A DNA stretch of 36,657 bases from a virus. A program made the translations under genes and the position numbers. Within the stretch, counting starts at the first letter, position 1; the number at the start of each line of letters is the position of its first letter. The notes under the pieces are model-generated. The model ran no database searches and had not been told where the DNA came from. It worked only from the letters and a program-made list of their open reading frames with translations. Below, in pieces: positions 14,213-20,967 of this stretch. Where the stretch lies: positions 1-36,657 of IMG/VR virus record IMGVR_UViG_3300021170_000044; one strand, given 5' to 3'.

Positions 14213-14404
14213 CTAAAAATGGTTAAGCAACCAATATAGGTAGAACGCTCCACCTATCAGCATAATAAGCGGCAAGAGCAGTAATACGCATAACGCGCAA
14301 AACAGTTCACTGCCAATATTAGTATAGAAGGATGGATCTTCTAATGCACAACACACTCTCCACACCAACAAACAAATGATAATAACGGGAAGGATTAATA
14401 ACAT
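14213..14404 (-). CDS. Two-segment membrane protein (holin candidate)
   Basis: 63 aa made almost entirely of two membrane segments (LLILPVIIICLLVWRVCCAL and ALCVLLLLPLIMLIGGAFYL) joined by a short polar loop (EDPSFYTNIGSE). AAGGAGC lies before the ATG. Size and topology fit class II holins, which release endolysin at the end of infection, but charge at the ends is low and there is no family motif. The endolysin is about 4 kb away and on the other strand. Confidence 0.55.
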   Translation of the reverse strand: MLLILPVIIICLLVWRVCCALEDPSFYTNIGSELFCALCVLLLLPLIMLIGGAFYLYWLLNHF

Positions 14405-14474
14405 ACGAGCTCCTTAGTAGTAAGTCCTAATTATTAACCCTAACACGCTCACCACATGGGGCGTCAAGCTTTTC

Positions 14475-14834
14475 TTACTCCGCGCTCCGATCATTACCTT
14501 TTCCACGAGGAACCTTCTTCTTATCTTCTGTAGCTTCTGGTGGCTTAACAGGCGGAGTTCCAGTGGATACCGGATTGCGCTCTCTATTCAATTCAATAAG
14601 TTTTTTCAATCGATTAATTTCATCGGTAAATGACGCCATCTTCTCATCTCTCTCTTCTATCTTCTTTGCATATGTTCCCAATATCTTCGCGTGCTTCATA
14701 CGAAATTCAGCAGTATCATTTAATAATTTTTCACGAGAAGCCTTCAACTCACCTAACTCTCTCCTTAACTCTTTATTTTCAAACTCAAACCTCTTGTTCT
14801 GACGAAACCCATTAAACCACTCAATTAAACTCAT
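14475..14834 (-). CDS. Coiled-coil protein, unknown
   Basis: 119 aa from the ATG at 14834, placed seven bases after GGAGG (a GTG six bases earlier is too close to the site). Residues about 15-85 are a continuous charged coiled coil (RFEFENKELRRELGELKASR through DEINRLKKLIELNRERN). A Pro/Thr linker and basic tail follow (TPPVKPPEATEDKKKVPRGK). No membrane segment, so not a spanin by itself. It is downstream of two micro-ORFs and could act as a partner protein. Confidence 0.6.
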   Translation of the reverse strand: MSLIEWFNGFRQNKRFEFENKELRRELGELKASREKLLNDTAEFRMKHAKILGTYAKKIEERDEKMASFTDEINRLKKLIELNRERNPVSTGTPPVKPPEATEDKKKVPRGKGNDRSAE

Positions 14835-14846
14835 ACTCACTCCTCC

Positions 14847-14924
14847 TTATATTTCATATCTGTCAATTATCATAGCGACCACACTCGCGCAAACTATAAC
14901 CAAAAAGATAAGTGTAATAATCAA
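14847..14924 (-). CDS. 25-aa single-span membrane micropeptide
   Basis: TTG start (14924) after GGGGAG at eight bases. The peptide has a hydrophobic stretch IITLIFLVIVCASVVAMII and ends DRYEI. It overlaps the stop of the preceding 31-codon ORF by four bases (TTGA), and its own stop lies 12 bases before the next gene start, partly overlapping that gene's ribosome-binding site. Translational coupling on both sides supports it. Function unknown. Confidence 0.4.
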   Translation of the reverse strand: MIITLIFLVIVCASVVAMIIDRYEI

Positions 14925-15016
14925 ATAAAAGCTCCCCTGAAATTATCAGAATCAAAATTAAAATATTGCCATTCGATCGATCTAGTAATTGATTTGACGT
15001 AGGTGATCTTGCTCAT
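14921..15016 (-). CDS. 31-aa micropeptide coupled to the upstream membrane gene
   Basis: Starts at the ATG in ATGA shared with the stop of the gene at 15013-15342 and encodes MSKITYVKSITRSIEWQYFN then FDSDNFRGAFI. It ends in the TTGA overlap with the 25-aa membrane peptide. Evidence is only positional (4-base overlaps at both ends). No family. Confidence 0.35.
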   Translation of the reverse strand: MSKITYVKSITRSIEWQYFNFDSDNFRGAFI

Positions 15017-15342
15017 AATGCTCGCTCAACGATGTAAGTCACCCCACCTATAAACAGAATAATGATGACTACGCAGCATCGCTTCTTAAAAGAACAGAAT
15101 CTACTATGAGAACGACGAACCATTACCATGGGATCTCGGTAGACGGTAATCACTGGAACTATGAGCTCAGTTGGTTGTGGTTGTAGTGGTGGTGTATAGG
15201 GGTTTTGTAGATCGCGCAAGTTGAAGATTTCTATACCTGTCCAGTCAACAGAAGAGCTCCAATCGATAGCAGTTGTCCGCTGGTGTGCAGTGCTTAAAGT
15301 GGTAAGTAGTAAAAGAAGTAGGATAAGTACTTTCTTGTTCAC
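15013..15342 (-). CDS. Membrane protein with N-terminal signal and C-terminal anchor
   Basis: 109 aa. N-terminal hydrophobic signal (KKVLILLLLLLTTLSTAHQ), a Pro-rich external linker (NPYTPPLQPQPTELIVPVIT) and a C-terminal membrane segment (CCVVIIILFIGGVTYIV) preceded by a basic patch. This two-ended layout resembles unimolecular spanins, which join outer and inner membranes in lysis, but there is no lipobox Cys after the signal, so the match is incomplete. GTG start at 15342 overlaps the previous stop (GTGA) with AGAGG upstream. Confidence 0.55.
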   Translation of the reverse strand: MNKKVLILLLLLLTTLSTAHQRTTAIDWSSSVDWTGIEIFNLRDLQNPYTPPLQPQPTELIVPVITVYRDPMVMVRRSHSRFCSFKKRCCVVIIILFIGGVTYIVERAL

Positions 15343-15854
15343 TCCTTATTCCTCTCTGGTACCTCTGGGCTAGATGGTGCCTGCACCATCTGCAATATAA
15401 ATGTCCCTGAGCCCTCTTTACCCTCATCACCTATCTTCGCACGCCACTCAAACTCTTTGCGCCAATCTGCATCATATTGCGTTTGGTGCTTATCGATATA
15501 ACTTGCATCATACTTACGGGTAATAGCCCCTTTATCTCGACGTGATGCTATACGTGCTTTCACAAAGGCATGTGCCTCACGCATAAAGTCATGCTTCTCC
15601 ATCCACCGGTGCATCGTTTTTTCTGTTATATTTCTCTCAAGATAAAAATCTGACATTCGCAGAGAGTCATCAAGCTTCGCCCACTCCACCCAATCCAGTG
15701 CCAATCTCTTGAGAAAACCTATCGCCACCGGCACCTGCTTGAAGTACATCATATCAGTGTAAAAATCGATTATCTTTGGAGAACTGTCCTCTTTTTCCCT
15801 TTCAATGGGGACTTTGTTATGTTTAACTGTTTTGCTTTTTGACAACTTGTTCAT
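15339..15854 (-). CDS. Putative terminase small subunit
   Basis: 171 aa. Residues about 65-90 form a helix-turn-helix (LRMSDFYLERNITEKTMHRW). A long basic helix follows (REAHAFVKARIASRRDKGAI), and the C-terminal part has QTQYDADWRKEFEWRAKI with a disordered tail. An HTH followed by oligomerisation helices is the plan of small terminase subunits that recognise the packaging site. It is encoded upstream of the large subunit in the same operon and overlaps RusA by 4 bases (ATGA). Another DNA-binding role cannot be excluded. Confidence 0.5.
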   Translation of the reverse strand: MNKLSKSKTVKHNKVPIEREKEDSSPKIIDFYTDMMYFKQVPVAIGFLKRLALDWVEWAKLDDSLRMSDFYLERNITEKTMHRWMEKHDFMREAHAFVKARIASRRDKGAITRKYDASYIDKHQTQYDADWRKEFEWRAKIGDEGKEGSGTFILQMVQAPSSPEVPERNKE

Positions 15855-16333
15855 TTTAACTCCACTACTCTAAACTCTGTGCGGGGGTTCTGAGAATACA
15901 CCTTACTAATCAGCACGGTCACCGTGGTTTTGTCGTCATCATAAAGTACGGTATTACAGGTATCGAGAATGAGCTTGCAGCAATTATCCGCATCGGGGCG
16001 GTAGTAATACCAGCTGTCTTCCCACCGAGCAGGATCTTTCTTCATTTGCTGATTGAATGGAAAACAAAACTTGATATCCAATAAAAGTGGCCCTTGATAG
16101 AGTGGCCTTCCTTGATGCGCTCTTTGTATAAACAATCCAAGATGCATCTTCAACTTCTTCTGTGAATCCCACATACCATGCACCCTTGACGGTACTGCAC
16201 GGGCCCAAGACACGGGGTCCTCAGGTATCATATACGTCGGGGCATCTCGAGGAATTCTATATTGCACCGTGACAACTTCCTCTTCCCCTTGAATTTCAAC
16301 GCTACGTGAATATTTCTTCCCATTCAGACTCAT
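15851..16333 (-). CDS. rusA: RusA-family Holliday junction resolvase
   Basis: 160 aa. The RusA signature is clear: RPDADNCCKLILDTCNTVLY with Asp114 and Asp116, then DDDKTTVTVLISKVYSQNPR with further Asp residues near 132-134 and the conserved Lys before VYS, ending RTEF. RusA enzymes cut four-way junctions and debranch DNA before packaging. AGGAG lies ten bases before the ATG. The gene overlaps the winged-helix gene upstream by 32 bases and the HTH gene downstream by 4. An unusually long N-terminus (about 70 residues before the core) is seen. Confidence 0.88.
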   Translation of the reverse strand: MSLNGKKYSRSVEIQGEEEVVTVQYRIPRDAPTYMIPEDPVSWARAVPSRVHGMWDSQKKLKMHLGLFIQRAHQGRPLYQGPLLLDIKFCFPFNQQMKKDPARWEDSWYYYRPDADNCCKLILDTCNTVLYDDDKTTVTVLISKVYSQNPRTEFRVVELK

Positions 16334-17666
16334 TATACCACTCTCCTGGTTTTGATTCGTCTAATTCAATCCTCGTTGTGGATTCCGGGATGTATGTGTC
16401 TTCGAACTCCGCCGTTTTGGGGGCGGGCGCAACTACTTCACTCACTAATTTTGGCACAATTTCAGAGATCCGTCGAGGTCCCACAGGAGGAGTGATAGTT
16501 AATCCCCCGATGGCAAGCTGTCTTCCCGCTACCTGTGCCAAGTACTCCCGCTGTGTTGTGGGGAGAGTGCTTAAAGGGAGTGGTTGTGGCTCAGGTTCCC
16601 CTTTTTGGAATTCGAACGACTCGTGATTAATAGAGTCACTGCAATCTTGCCCAAGACGTGGCTCTTCAATACCCACCGTTGCCCATGGTAACTTGAGTCC
16701 TTCACGGTGAGCCTTGATATTATCCAGCCATCTTGTGCGATAGGTGTACACTTTCAATACTTCGCTATAAGGGCGTGGATCATTGAGTATTGCTTGCTGA
16801 GCTTCTTCAGAATCACCCTTCACACCCAACACACGAGCAAGACTCTTCTTTTGTCGATACTCAAACGAGTCCACTTGTATCTTCACTTCTCTTTCTTTTA
16901 ACCCACCAGCACTTCTCGGCGTCAGTTGAGGACTGCCATCACGAGCTGCATGCTTCCTGCAAACTCCCAGCAAGTAACCTACCGGTGATTGTATGTCTCT
17001 CTGGCGCTGCAACTGTATCAGCCCATAACGAATAGTGTCCTTGGTGTACTGCGCAAGCTGCATCTTCTGCTGAACGGTGAGCACAGGGCTCTGAATGTCT
17101 TCCACATAGTCCGGTATCAGTGTTTGCACTCGGTTCTCCGTTTTTTGCACCCGTTCTCTCGCGCGCACACTCGCGTTAGAGTCACTTGTGTTTAGTTTAG
17201 AGTGTAAGTAGTAAGTAGTATTTAAAAAATACTGTATAGAATTAGTTTGTGTGACATTTTCTTTAATACTCGAGCCAGAGCCTGTTAATAGCGCAAGGGG
17301 AAATATAAAAAGTGCATGAAAATAAGGGGCTAATTGTGCCCGTATTTGAGGGTCCATAAAATAGGACGCAACTTGATACATACATGATGTTTTATGGCGA
17401 TAATTGGATGCTATAAATCCAACCTCTTCAAACTCTTTAAGTGTTCTATTAACATGCTCACGACTTTTATACCCTGCTCTATGTGCAAGTGTATCCTGCC
17501 GTATATATATCGGTTTGCCCGCAAGCTTAAACTTAAGTAAATGATTCAAAAGTATACGCTTACGCGCAGTGAATTTTTCAACATATCCAAGAAGATCATC
17601 TCTGATTTCTTGACATACTTGCGGATCTATTTTATGAAAGTCTTGCAATGTCGTACGAGATCTCAT
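16302..17666 (-). CDS. Winged-helix replication-type protein
   Basis: 454 aa. The N-terminal 100 residues hold a winged helix (IRQDTLAHRAGYKSREHVNR, then TLKEFEEVGFIASNYRHKTS), the layout of phage and plasmid replication initiators that read 'D.LA...G.SR..V.R.L..L...G.I'. The middle contains Arg/Gln-rich helices (MQLAQYTKDTIRYGLIQLQR, then SPVGYLLGVCRKHA), similar to the C-terminal part of DnaD/O-type proteins. The rest is a Pro-rich, probably disordered tail ending acidic. AGGAGA precedes the ATG; the start overlaps the preceding stop (ATGA). Origin recognition is inferred; a regulatory role is possible. Confidence 0.6.
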   Translation of the reverse strand: MRSRTTLQDFHKIDPQVCQEIRDDLLGYVEKFTARKRILLNHLLKFKLAGKPIYIRQDTLAHRAGYKSREHVNRTLKEFEEVGFIASNYRHKTSCMYQVASYFMDPQIRAQLAPYFHALFIFPLALLTGSGSSIKENVTQTNSIQYFLNTTYYLHSKLNTSDSNASVRARERVQKTENRVQTLIPDYVEDIQSPVLTVQQKMQLAQYTKDTIRYGLIQLQRQRDIQSPVGYLLGVCRKHAARDGSPQLTPRSAGGLKEREVKIQVDSFEYRQKKSLARVLGVKGDSEEAQQAILNDPRPYSEVLKVYTYRTRWLDNIKAHREGLKLPWATVGIEEPRLGQDCSDSINHESFEFQKGEPEPQPLPLSTLPTTQREYLAQVAGRQLAIGGLTITPPVGPRRISEIVPKLVSEVVAPAPKTAEFEDTYIPESTTRIELDESKPGEWYNESEWEEIFT

Positions 17667-17839
17667 ATACTAAAATCTCCTGGATTTGTTGAAATTATCG
17701 GTAATTCGATATGCTCGAGTGGATTAGGGTTTTCAGGTTGATAATTACAATCTGGATTAGCTAAACCCGTAACCAAACGACTGTAGCTAGGTCCTTGGTT
17801 TTTAATGAAGTCTCGTAATTCACTTATTCTCGAGCCCAT
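17663..17839 (-). CDS. Small leader-proximal protein (58 aa)
   Basis: Open frame MGSRISELRDFIKNQGPSYS, then RLVTGLANPDCNYQPENPNP and a C-terminal part ending NPGDFSI. Its TGA overlaps the ATG of the winged-helix gene, which implies coupling. The ribosome-binding site is weak (GAAAGA). First gene of the leftward late block. No family recognised. Confidence 0.5.
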   Translation of the reverse strand: MGSRISELRDFIKNQGPSYSRLVTGLANPDCNYQPENPNPLEHIELPIISTNPGDFSI

Positions 17840-17923
17840 GTGCTATCTTTCGGAGTTTATACTCAGCTTGATATTTCATGTGTGTTATCTTTCATAGGTT
17901 GGTTGGACCTTCGAATAAAAATT

Positions 17924-17960
17924 TAGAAACTCTGGGCACTAATCAGGGTTTCTATTTTTT
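17924..17960 (+). terminator. Terminator-like hairpin in the divergent region
   Basis: Stem TAGAAAC.CTG / CAG.GTTTCTA with one internal mismatch, followed by six T on the plus strand. It lies upstream of the endolysin and, on the other strand, in the leader of the late block. A further small stem, CGAA-GTAGC/GCTAC-TTCG, follows at 17970-17992. It may be an attenuator for the endolysin leader. Confidence 0.5.
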
Positions 17961-18034
17961 AATTTGAGTCGAATGTAGCCAATGCTACTTCGGAATCAAA
18001 AATTAATCAATGAAAACGCAAAGGATGCTTCATT

Positions 18035-18376
18035 ATGCAGACCCTCTCGCAAAAGCAACAATTATTTTCTCTCAATGCCAGCAAGCTTATTACTTATATC
18101 TATGCACAAGGATACGCCTGCACCTTTGGAGAAGCATACAGAACCCCTGAGCAAGCACTCATCGATGTGCAAAAGGGCACCGGTATTGCCGATAGCCTTC
18201 ATTGCATACGGTTGGCCATAGACCTTAATTTGTTTAAGGGCGAAGAATACCTTACCGACAAAGATTCATACCAACAGTTTGGTACCTACTGGAAATCCCT
18301 TGACCCACGTCATCGCTGGGGTGGTGATTTCCCCCACCTAGTGGACTCTAATCATTTTGAAATGCAAAATATCTAA
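18035..18376 (+). CDS. Endolysin, M15-family peptidase (VanY/L-Ala-D-Glu type)
   Basis: 113 aa. Zinc and catalytic residues are visible: SLHCIRLAIDLNLF with His56 and Asp63, and the closing DSNHFEM with His107; FGEAYRTPEQA carries the conserved Arg. The spacer RHRWGGDFPHLVD matches the family's WGG.F. These enzymes cut peptidoglycan cross-bridge peptides at the end of infection. The usual Gly between His and Asp is Arg here, a small oddity. AAAGGA lies nine bases before the ATG. No signal peptide, so a holin is needed for release. Single rightward gene in a leftward neighbourhood. Confidence 0.88.
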   Translation: MQTLSQKQQLFSLNASKLITYIYAQGYACTFGEAYRTPEQALIDVQKGTGIADSLHCIRLAIDLNLFKGEEYLTDKDSYQQFGTYWKSLDPRHRWGGDFPHLVDSNHFEMQNI

Positions 18377-18444
18377 ATTCGTGATTCCTTGTTTACATCT
18401 ATAGTTAACGTAGAGGGTAAAATTCAGCAAGGATGAATGAAATG

Positions 18445-18471
18445 GGGGTGTGTATAATATTTGCACACTCC
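18445..18471. terminator. Terminator between convergent genes
   Basis: Stem GGGGTGTG / CACACTCC with one mismatch, followed by T-rich TTTATTGTTT on the plus strand. It separates the rightward endolysin from the leftward repressor operon. Confidence 0.55.
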
Positions 18472-18472
18472 T

Positions 18473-18670
18473 TTATTGTTTAATGTGCTTATTTAATTCA
18501 TCTAAGAAGATCATAAGCTTATCTTCTAGGCCACACTGATCAATAAATACCTTCATCTGTGCACACATGATAATGGCCATCTTGTATTGATCAACATCTG
18601 ATCTTTTACTCTCAGACAATCCTTTTCTGATCACTTCCACATATTCATTAAATGATTCCCTTGTAGACAT
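18473..18670 (-). CDS. Small helical protein, unknown
   Basis: 65 aa, all-alpha by composition (MSTRESFNEYVEVIRKGLSE; DQYKMAIIMCAQMKVFIDQC; LEDKLMIFLDELNKHIKQ). AAGGGA lies before the ATG. Last gene of the leftward repressor operon. The middle resembles the 'MAIQARLYLEAMGKMHSFID' segment of the first early gene (19287-19586) in pattern, so the two may be distant relatives. Function unknown. Confidence 0.6.
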   Translation of the reverse strand: MSTRESFNEYVEVIRKGLSESKRSDVDQYKMAIIMCAQMKVFIDQCGLEDKLMIFLDELNKHIKQ

Positions 18671-18683
18671 AATTAGTTCCCTT

Positions 18684-18902
18684 TTATTTCTTTTCTTCCA
18701 TTAACCGTTTGACGTCCTTAGCTTGTGATTCCAATAGTCGTGTGATCTCCCGGACAATCCTTATGTAATACTCATGCGCATCAGATATCTCACTGTGCGA
18801 TCGCTCAATAGCCACAAGCTTCTCTTGGATAACCCAAATACGACTAATCAGAAATCCCACAAGAAGCGCTAGTGCGGTGTAGCCTATACAACTTATTAAC
18901 AT
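18684..18902 (-). CDS. Membrane-anchored coiled-coil protein
   Basis: 72 aa from the ATG at 18902, which overlaps the end of the repressor gene; a longer frame from 18950 lacks a site. N-terminal membrane segment (MLISCIGYTALALLVGFLIS), then a charged coiled coil (EKLVAIERSHSEISDAHEYY; LLESQAKDVKRLMEEKK). The plan (N-in membrane anchor plus external coil) resembles a very short inner-membrane spanin, but co-transcription with a repressor makes a lysis role uncertain. Confidence 0.55.
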   Translation of the reverse strand: MLISCIGYTALALLVGFLISRIWVIQEKLVAIERSHSEISDAHEYYIRIVREITRLLESQAKDVKRLMEEKK

Positions 18903-19153
18903 ATACTTAATCTCTTTTCTTCTTTTGCAATCCAATCTTCCAGTACACACAACGATTTATATGAAGTCTTGCGCGCACCAGTAATAAAACTCACTATCAA
19001 ATCCCGCGATACTTCCATCTCACGAGCAATCTCCTGCATATTGCGTGGATCCCGCAGCATAATTGCATGAAATCGCTCCTTTAAATTCAATGTAAATTCC
19101 TTCATCCGTAACTCCTGCATGACCTTGCGTTCTTTTTCAGTGATCTCTTTCAT
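18896..19153 (-). CDS. Small HTH repressor (Cro/CI-like)
   Basis: 85 aa. Residues about 38-63 form an HTH (NMQEIAREMEVSRDLIVSFI then TGARKTS), close to the Xre pattern of Q.IA.E..VS...I..F..G. No dimerisation or peptidase domain is present, so it is Cro-sized. GGGGAG lies six bases before the ATG. It is transcribed divergently from the early block from a promoter that shares its -35 with the early promoter. It probably regulates that region. The C-terminus overlaps the next gene. Confidence 0.75.
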   Translation of the reverse strand: MKEITEKERKVMQELRMKEFTLNLKERFHAIMLRDPRNMQEIAREMEVSRDLIVSFITGARKTSYKSLCVLEDWIAKEEKRLSIC

Positions 19154-19190
19154 TATACTCCCCTTAATGCTTCATACTTCCTCACCTTAT

Positions 19191-19210
19191 TACTATACAA
19201 TATTATACAA
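19191..19210. promoter_or_regulatory. Tandem 10-bp repeat, candidate operator
   Basis: Two adjacent copies, TACTATACAA and TATTATACAA (9 of 10 identical), cover the -10 region of the leftward repressor promoter and the bases just downstream. A regulator bound here would block the repressor promoter directly and could affect the early promoter 36 bases away. Confidence 0.45.
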
Positions 19211-19229
19211 CTTTATTCATTACTTGCAA
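19202..19229 (-). promoter_or_regulatory. Leftward promoter of the repressor operon
   Basis: On the minus strand: -35 TTGCAA (19224-19229), 16-base spacer, -10 TATAAT (19202-19207), a perfect consensus -10. It drives the HTH repressor and two downstream genes. The -35 hexamer is palindromic and is shared with the rightward promoter. Confidence 0.6.
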
Positions 19230-19251
19230 TCTTTTGTTTATTTGTTATGAT
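19224..19251 (+). promoter_or_regulatory. Rightward early promoter
   Basis: -35 TTGCAA (19224-19229), 16-base spacer, -10 TATGAT (19246-19251), then about 36 bases to the first early ATG. Same -35 bases as the leftward promoter, so both polymerases cannot bind at once. Confidence 0.6.
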
Positions 19252-19286
19252 AGTAAAACATTAGTTAAGCAACACCGGAGTACAAT

Positions 19287-19586
19287 ATGGAAGATCAAAA
19301 TACAATTTTACATCATGAAAGATATGAATTTGAAATGAAAAAGCTTGAGCTGTTCCTCCTCAGATTAAGCTCCGACAAGCAGCATGCATTCCGCGTCGCA
19401 GTGAGTATGGCAATTCAGGCACGGCTCTATTTGGAGGCGATGGGCAAAATGCATTCCTTTATTGATTGGATTGAAGGCGTTAAGCGGGGATGCAAGATAT
19501 GCGCAGAAGAAAGAGAAGTTGAAGCTGAGTTGAAATTCCAGTCACAATATGAAGAATATAAAGAGGGTGGATTCACAAATGAATAG
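19287..19586 (+). CDS. First early protein, helical, unknown
   Basis: 99 aa, mostly alpha (ERYEFEMKKLELFLLRLSSD; FRVAVSMAIQARLYLEAMGK), with a C..C pair (GCKICAEE) near residue 70. CCGGAG lies before the ATG. It is the first gene after the early promoter, so it is expected to be made at once on infection, a place often held by host-takeover proteins. No family recognised. The next gene overlaps its end by 8 bases. Confidence 0.65.
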   Translation: MEDQNTILHHERYEFEMKKLELFLLRLSSDKQHAFRVAVSMAIQARLYLEAMGKMHSFIDWIEGVKRGCKICAEEREVEAELKFQSQYEEYKEGGFTNE

Positions 19587-19860
19587 CTACGAAAAAGCGC
19601 ATCAATTTCTTTGTGTATTACTTGAAAAAGAGTTTTATCTCTTGTGGAGAGATCCCAATATTGCAAAGGATAATTGCAATAAATACATAGAAAGAATATT
19701 GAATTTGAAGTACTACGCGCCCTGCTTTGAATTAGCACTCCAACCATACTGGAATAGGTATATAGCCCTACAGGAGGGGCCGCATCACGTACAAGGATGC
19801 TTTAAAAACATCAATCCCGATGTAGATATTGATTGTAGGTGCCAGGATAGAGAGGACTGA
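19579..19860 (+). CDS. Early protein, unknown
   Basis: 93 aa from the ATG at 19579 (MNSYEKAHQFLCVLLEKEFY), with GGTGG upstream. A frame open further upstream lies inside the previous gene and is not used. Helical with several Trp/Tyr (WRDPNIAKDNCNKYIERILN) and a C-terminal C.C (DCRC). No family recognised. Confidence 0.6.
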   Translation: MNSYEKAHQFLCVLLEKEFYLLWRDPNIAKDNCNKYIERILNLKYYAPCFELALQPYWNRYIALQEGPHHVQGCFKNINPDVDIDCRCQDRED

Positions 19861-19861
19861 T

Positions 19862-19990
19862 ATGTTTGATAATCAACCAACAACTTTAATGCAAATATTT
19901 CATGTGTTATGTCCTCTTGCGTCCCTCATCATTGGCTATCTCTTGGGAATATTGGAGATGGAGAGATTTTGGGAAAAGAACAAGAAATAA
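19862..19990 (+). CDS. Small membrane protein (42 aa)
   Basis: MFDNQPTTLMQIFHVLCPLA, then a membrane segment (SLIIGYLLGILEM) and a charged end (ERFWEKNKK). GAGAGGA is six bases upstream; starts one base after the previous TGA. A single-span small early protein. Function unknown. Confidence 0.5.
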   Translation: MFDNQPTTLMQIFHVLCPLASLIIGYLLGILEMERFWEKNKK

Positions 19991-20094
19991 TCCAGTGCTC
20001 AATCTGTGGATATAGTGTAGATCTGCATAGTGTAAGTGAGTTTAAGGGTATGGATATAGTAGACATAGTTAGGGGCAATTGTCATGGACGATAG
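19969..20094 (+). CDS. Small CxxC protein (41 aa)
   Basis: Probable TTG start at 19969 with GGAG five bases upstream, inside the end of the preceding gene. MGKEQEIIQCSICGYSVDLH, then VSEFKGMDIVDIVRGNCHGR. The pattern C..C with a later Cys-His looks like a tiny zinc finger. The end overlaps the next gene by 11 bases. Confidence 0.45.
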   Translation: MGKEQEIIQCSICGYSVDLHSVSEFKGMDIVDIVRGNCHGR

Positions 20095-20206
20095 CAGAAT
20101 ATTTAAATGGGGCTGTATTATTTTACTAGCATTCCTTTCTTCACTCGCTGTATTTATTTATTTTGGCTATAAAAACTGCATGGAAACAGCCTGCATTCAT
20201 GGGTGA
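20084..20206 (+). CDS. Single-span membrane protein (40 aa to the TGA)
   Basis: MDDSRIFKWG followed by a membrane segment (CIILLAFLSSLAVFIYFGY), ending CMETACIHG then TGA. AGGGG lies nine bases before the ATG. The frame remains open for 62 more codons after the TGA, and the final stop overlaps the next gene start. The intact ancestor was probably about 103 aa. See the entry for 20207-20395. Confidence 0.5.
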   Translation: MDDSRIFKWGCIILLAFLSSLAVFIYFGYKNCMETACIHG

Positions 20207-20395
20207 AGGCTACTCGAAAGAGAAATAAAATACTCACGTTCTACCGAGCACAGGCTAACAATTTGGGATGCGGGCAAATACGGAACCCTCGTCAGTGAAG
20301 ATGAATGTGTATTCAGATGGGCAAAAGATAAATCAATACTGATACTTAGTGCCCCTGATAATGATTGCACTCATATATTGGGAATAAAAATATGA
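20207..20395 (+). pseudogene. In-frame continuation after an internal TGA
   Basis: 62 codons in the same frame as the membrane gene, with no usable start codon, so it can only be made by read-through or was lost by a nonsense change. The translation looks protein-like: RLLEREIKYSRSTEHRLTIW, then DAGKYGTLVSEDECVFRWAK and LSAPDNDCTHILGIKI. Its TGA forms ATGA with the next start (20392), the normal coupling in this operon. TGG to TGA is the simplest change. Confidence 0.5.
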
Positions 20396-20967
20396 ATATT
20401 CAGTGGATAGATGTGATGAAGCGGCTGCCCAATGAGCAACAAATTTGTGTGGTTATTGGTGGGAAGTATATAGGAGACAGAGAGAGCCTCTGCTTTGCTC
20501 GATATCTTGGTCCCGATGAAGGGTGGGTATCCTTATACAAGTCTAAGTTCTTTTGTGGGATTATTATAAAGAAATCTCGTGGCAACCAATATCTTCATCA
20601 ATCTAAGTTCTATACTGTCTCACTATGGGCACCAATAGCAGCATTTATGCCCTATCTTGAATATACATTTAGTAGGAATCCTGGCCTTCTAAGTGAAATT
20701 GAAAGTGTTAAAATGACCAATATCACCTATAAGGAATTGACTCATGCCACCCAAAAGTATTATCCAAACTTGAGGCGAAGAGGAAAGAATTATTATGTAG
20801 GAGACGACTCCGGGCTATATCCCAAAAAAACATTGGTTCTTGATGATAATCCCCTCTGCCAACGGTGCAATGCTGAGTTAAATGGAGCAAACAAGGGTTA
20901 TTGGAGTGGAGATGGAATAGGGATATGCAGTACATGCGTCCCCATAAAGAAAAGAAATGATTTTTAA
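20392..20967 (+). CDS. DUF551-like N-terminus joined to a zinc-finger C-terminus
   Basis: 191 aa from the ATG at 20392 (MNIQWIDVMKRLPNEQQICV); the opening W(I)(S/D)V..RLP matches DUF551. Residues about 165-185 hold two C..C pairs (LCQRCNAELNGANKGYW then GICSTC), a zinc ribbon. The middle is unclear and includes TYKELTHATQKYYPNLRRRG. It is the second DUF551-like gene in the window (the other is at 13443-13829). It could be a fused or remodelled accessory protein. Confidence 0.55.
   Translation: MNIQWIDVMKRLPNEQQICVVIGGKYIGDRESLCFARYLGPDEGWVSLYKSKFFCGIIIKKSRGNQYLHQSKFYTVSLWAPIAAFMPYLEYTFSRNPGLLSEIESVKMTNITYKELTHATQKYYPNLRRRGKNYYVGDDSGLYPKKTLVLDDNPLCQRCNAELNGANKGYWSGDGIGICSTCVPIKKRNDF

Noticed and set aside
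18684-18902. Firm call of an inner-membrane spanin
   Set aside because: Layout fits, but it is very short, co-transcribed with a repressor and has no outer-membrane partner nearby.
19191-19210. CRISPR-like short repeat
   Set aside because: Only two adjacent 10-bp units without spacers; better explained as an operator. No CRISPR array is present.
20204-20206. Alternative genetic code with TGA as an amino acid
   Set aside because: Several well-supported genes end in TGA at tight ATGA overlaps, so TGA is a normal stop here.
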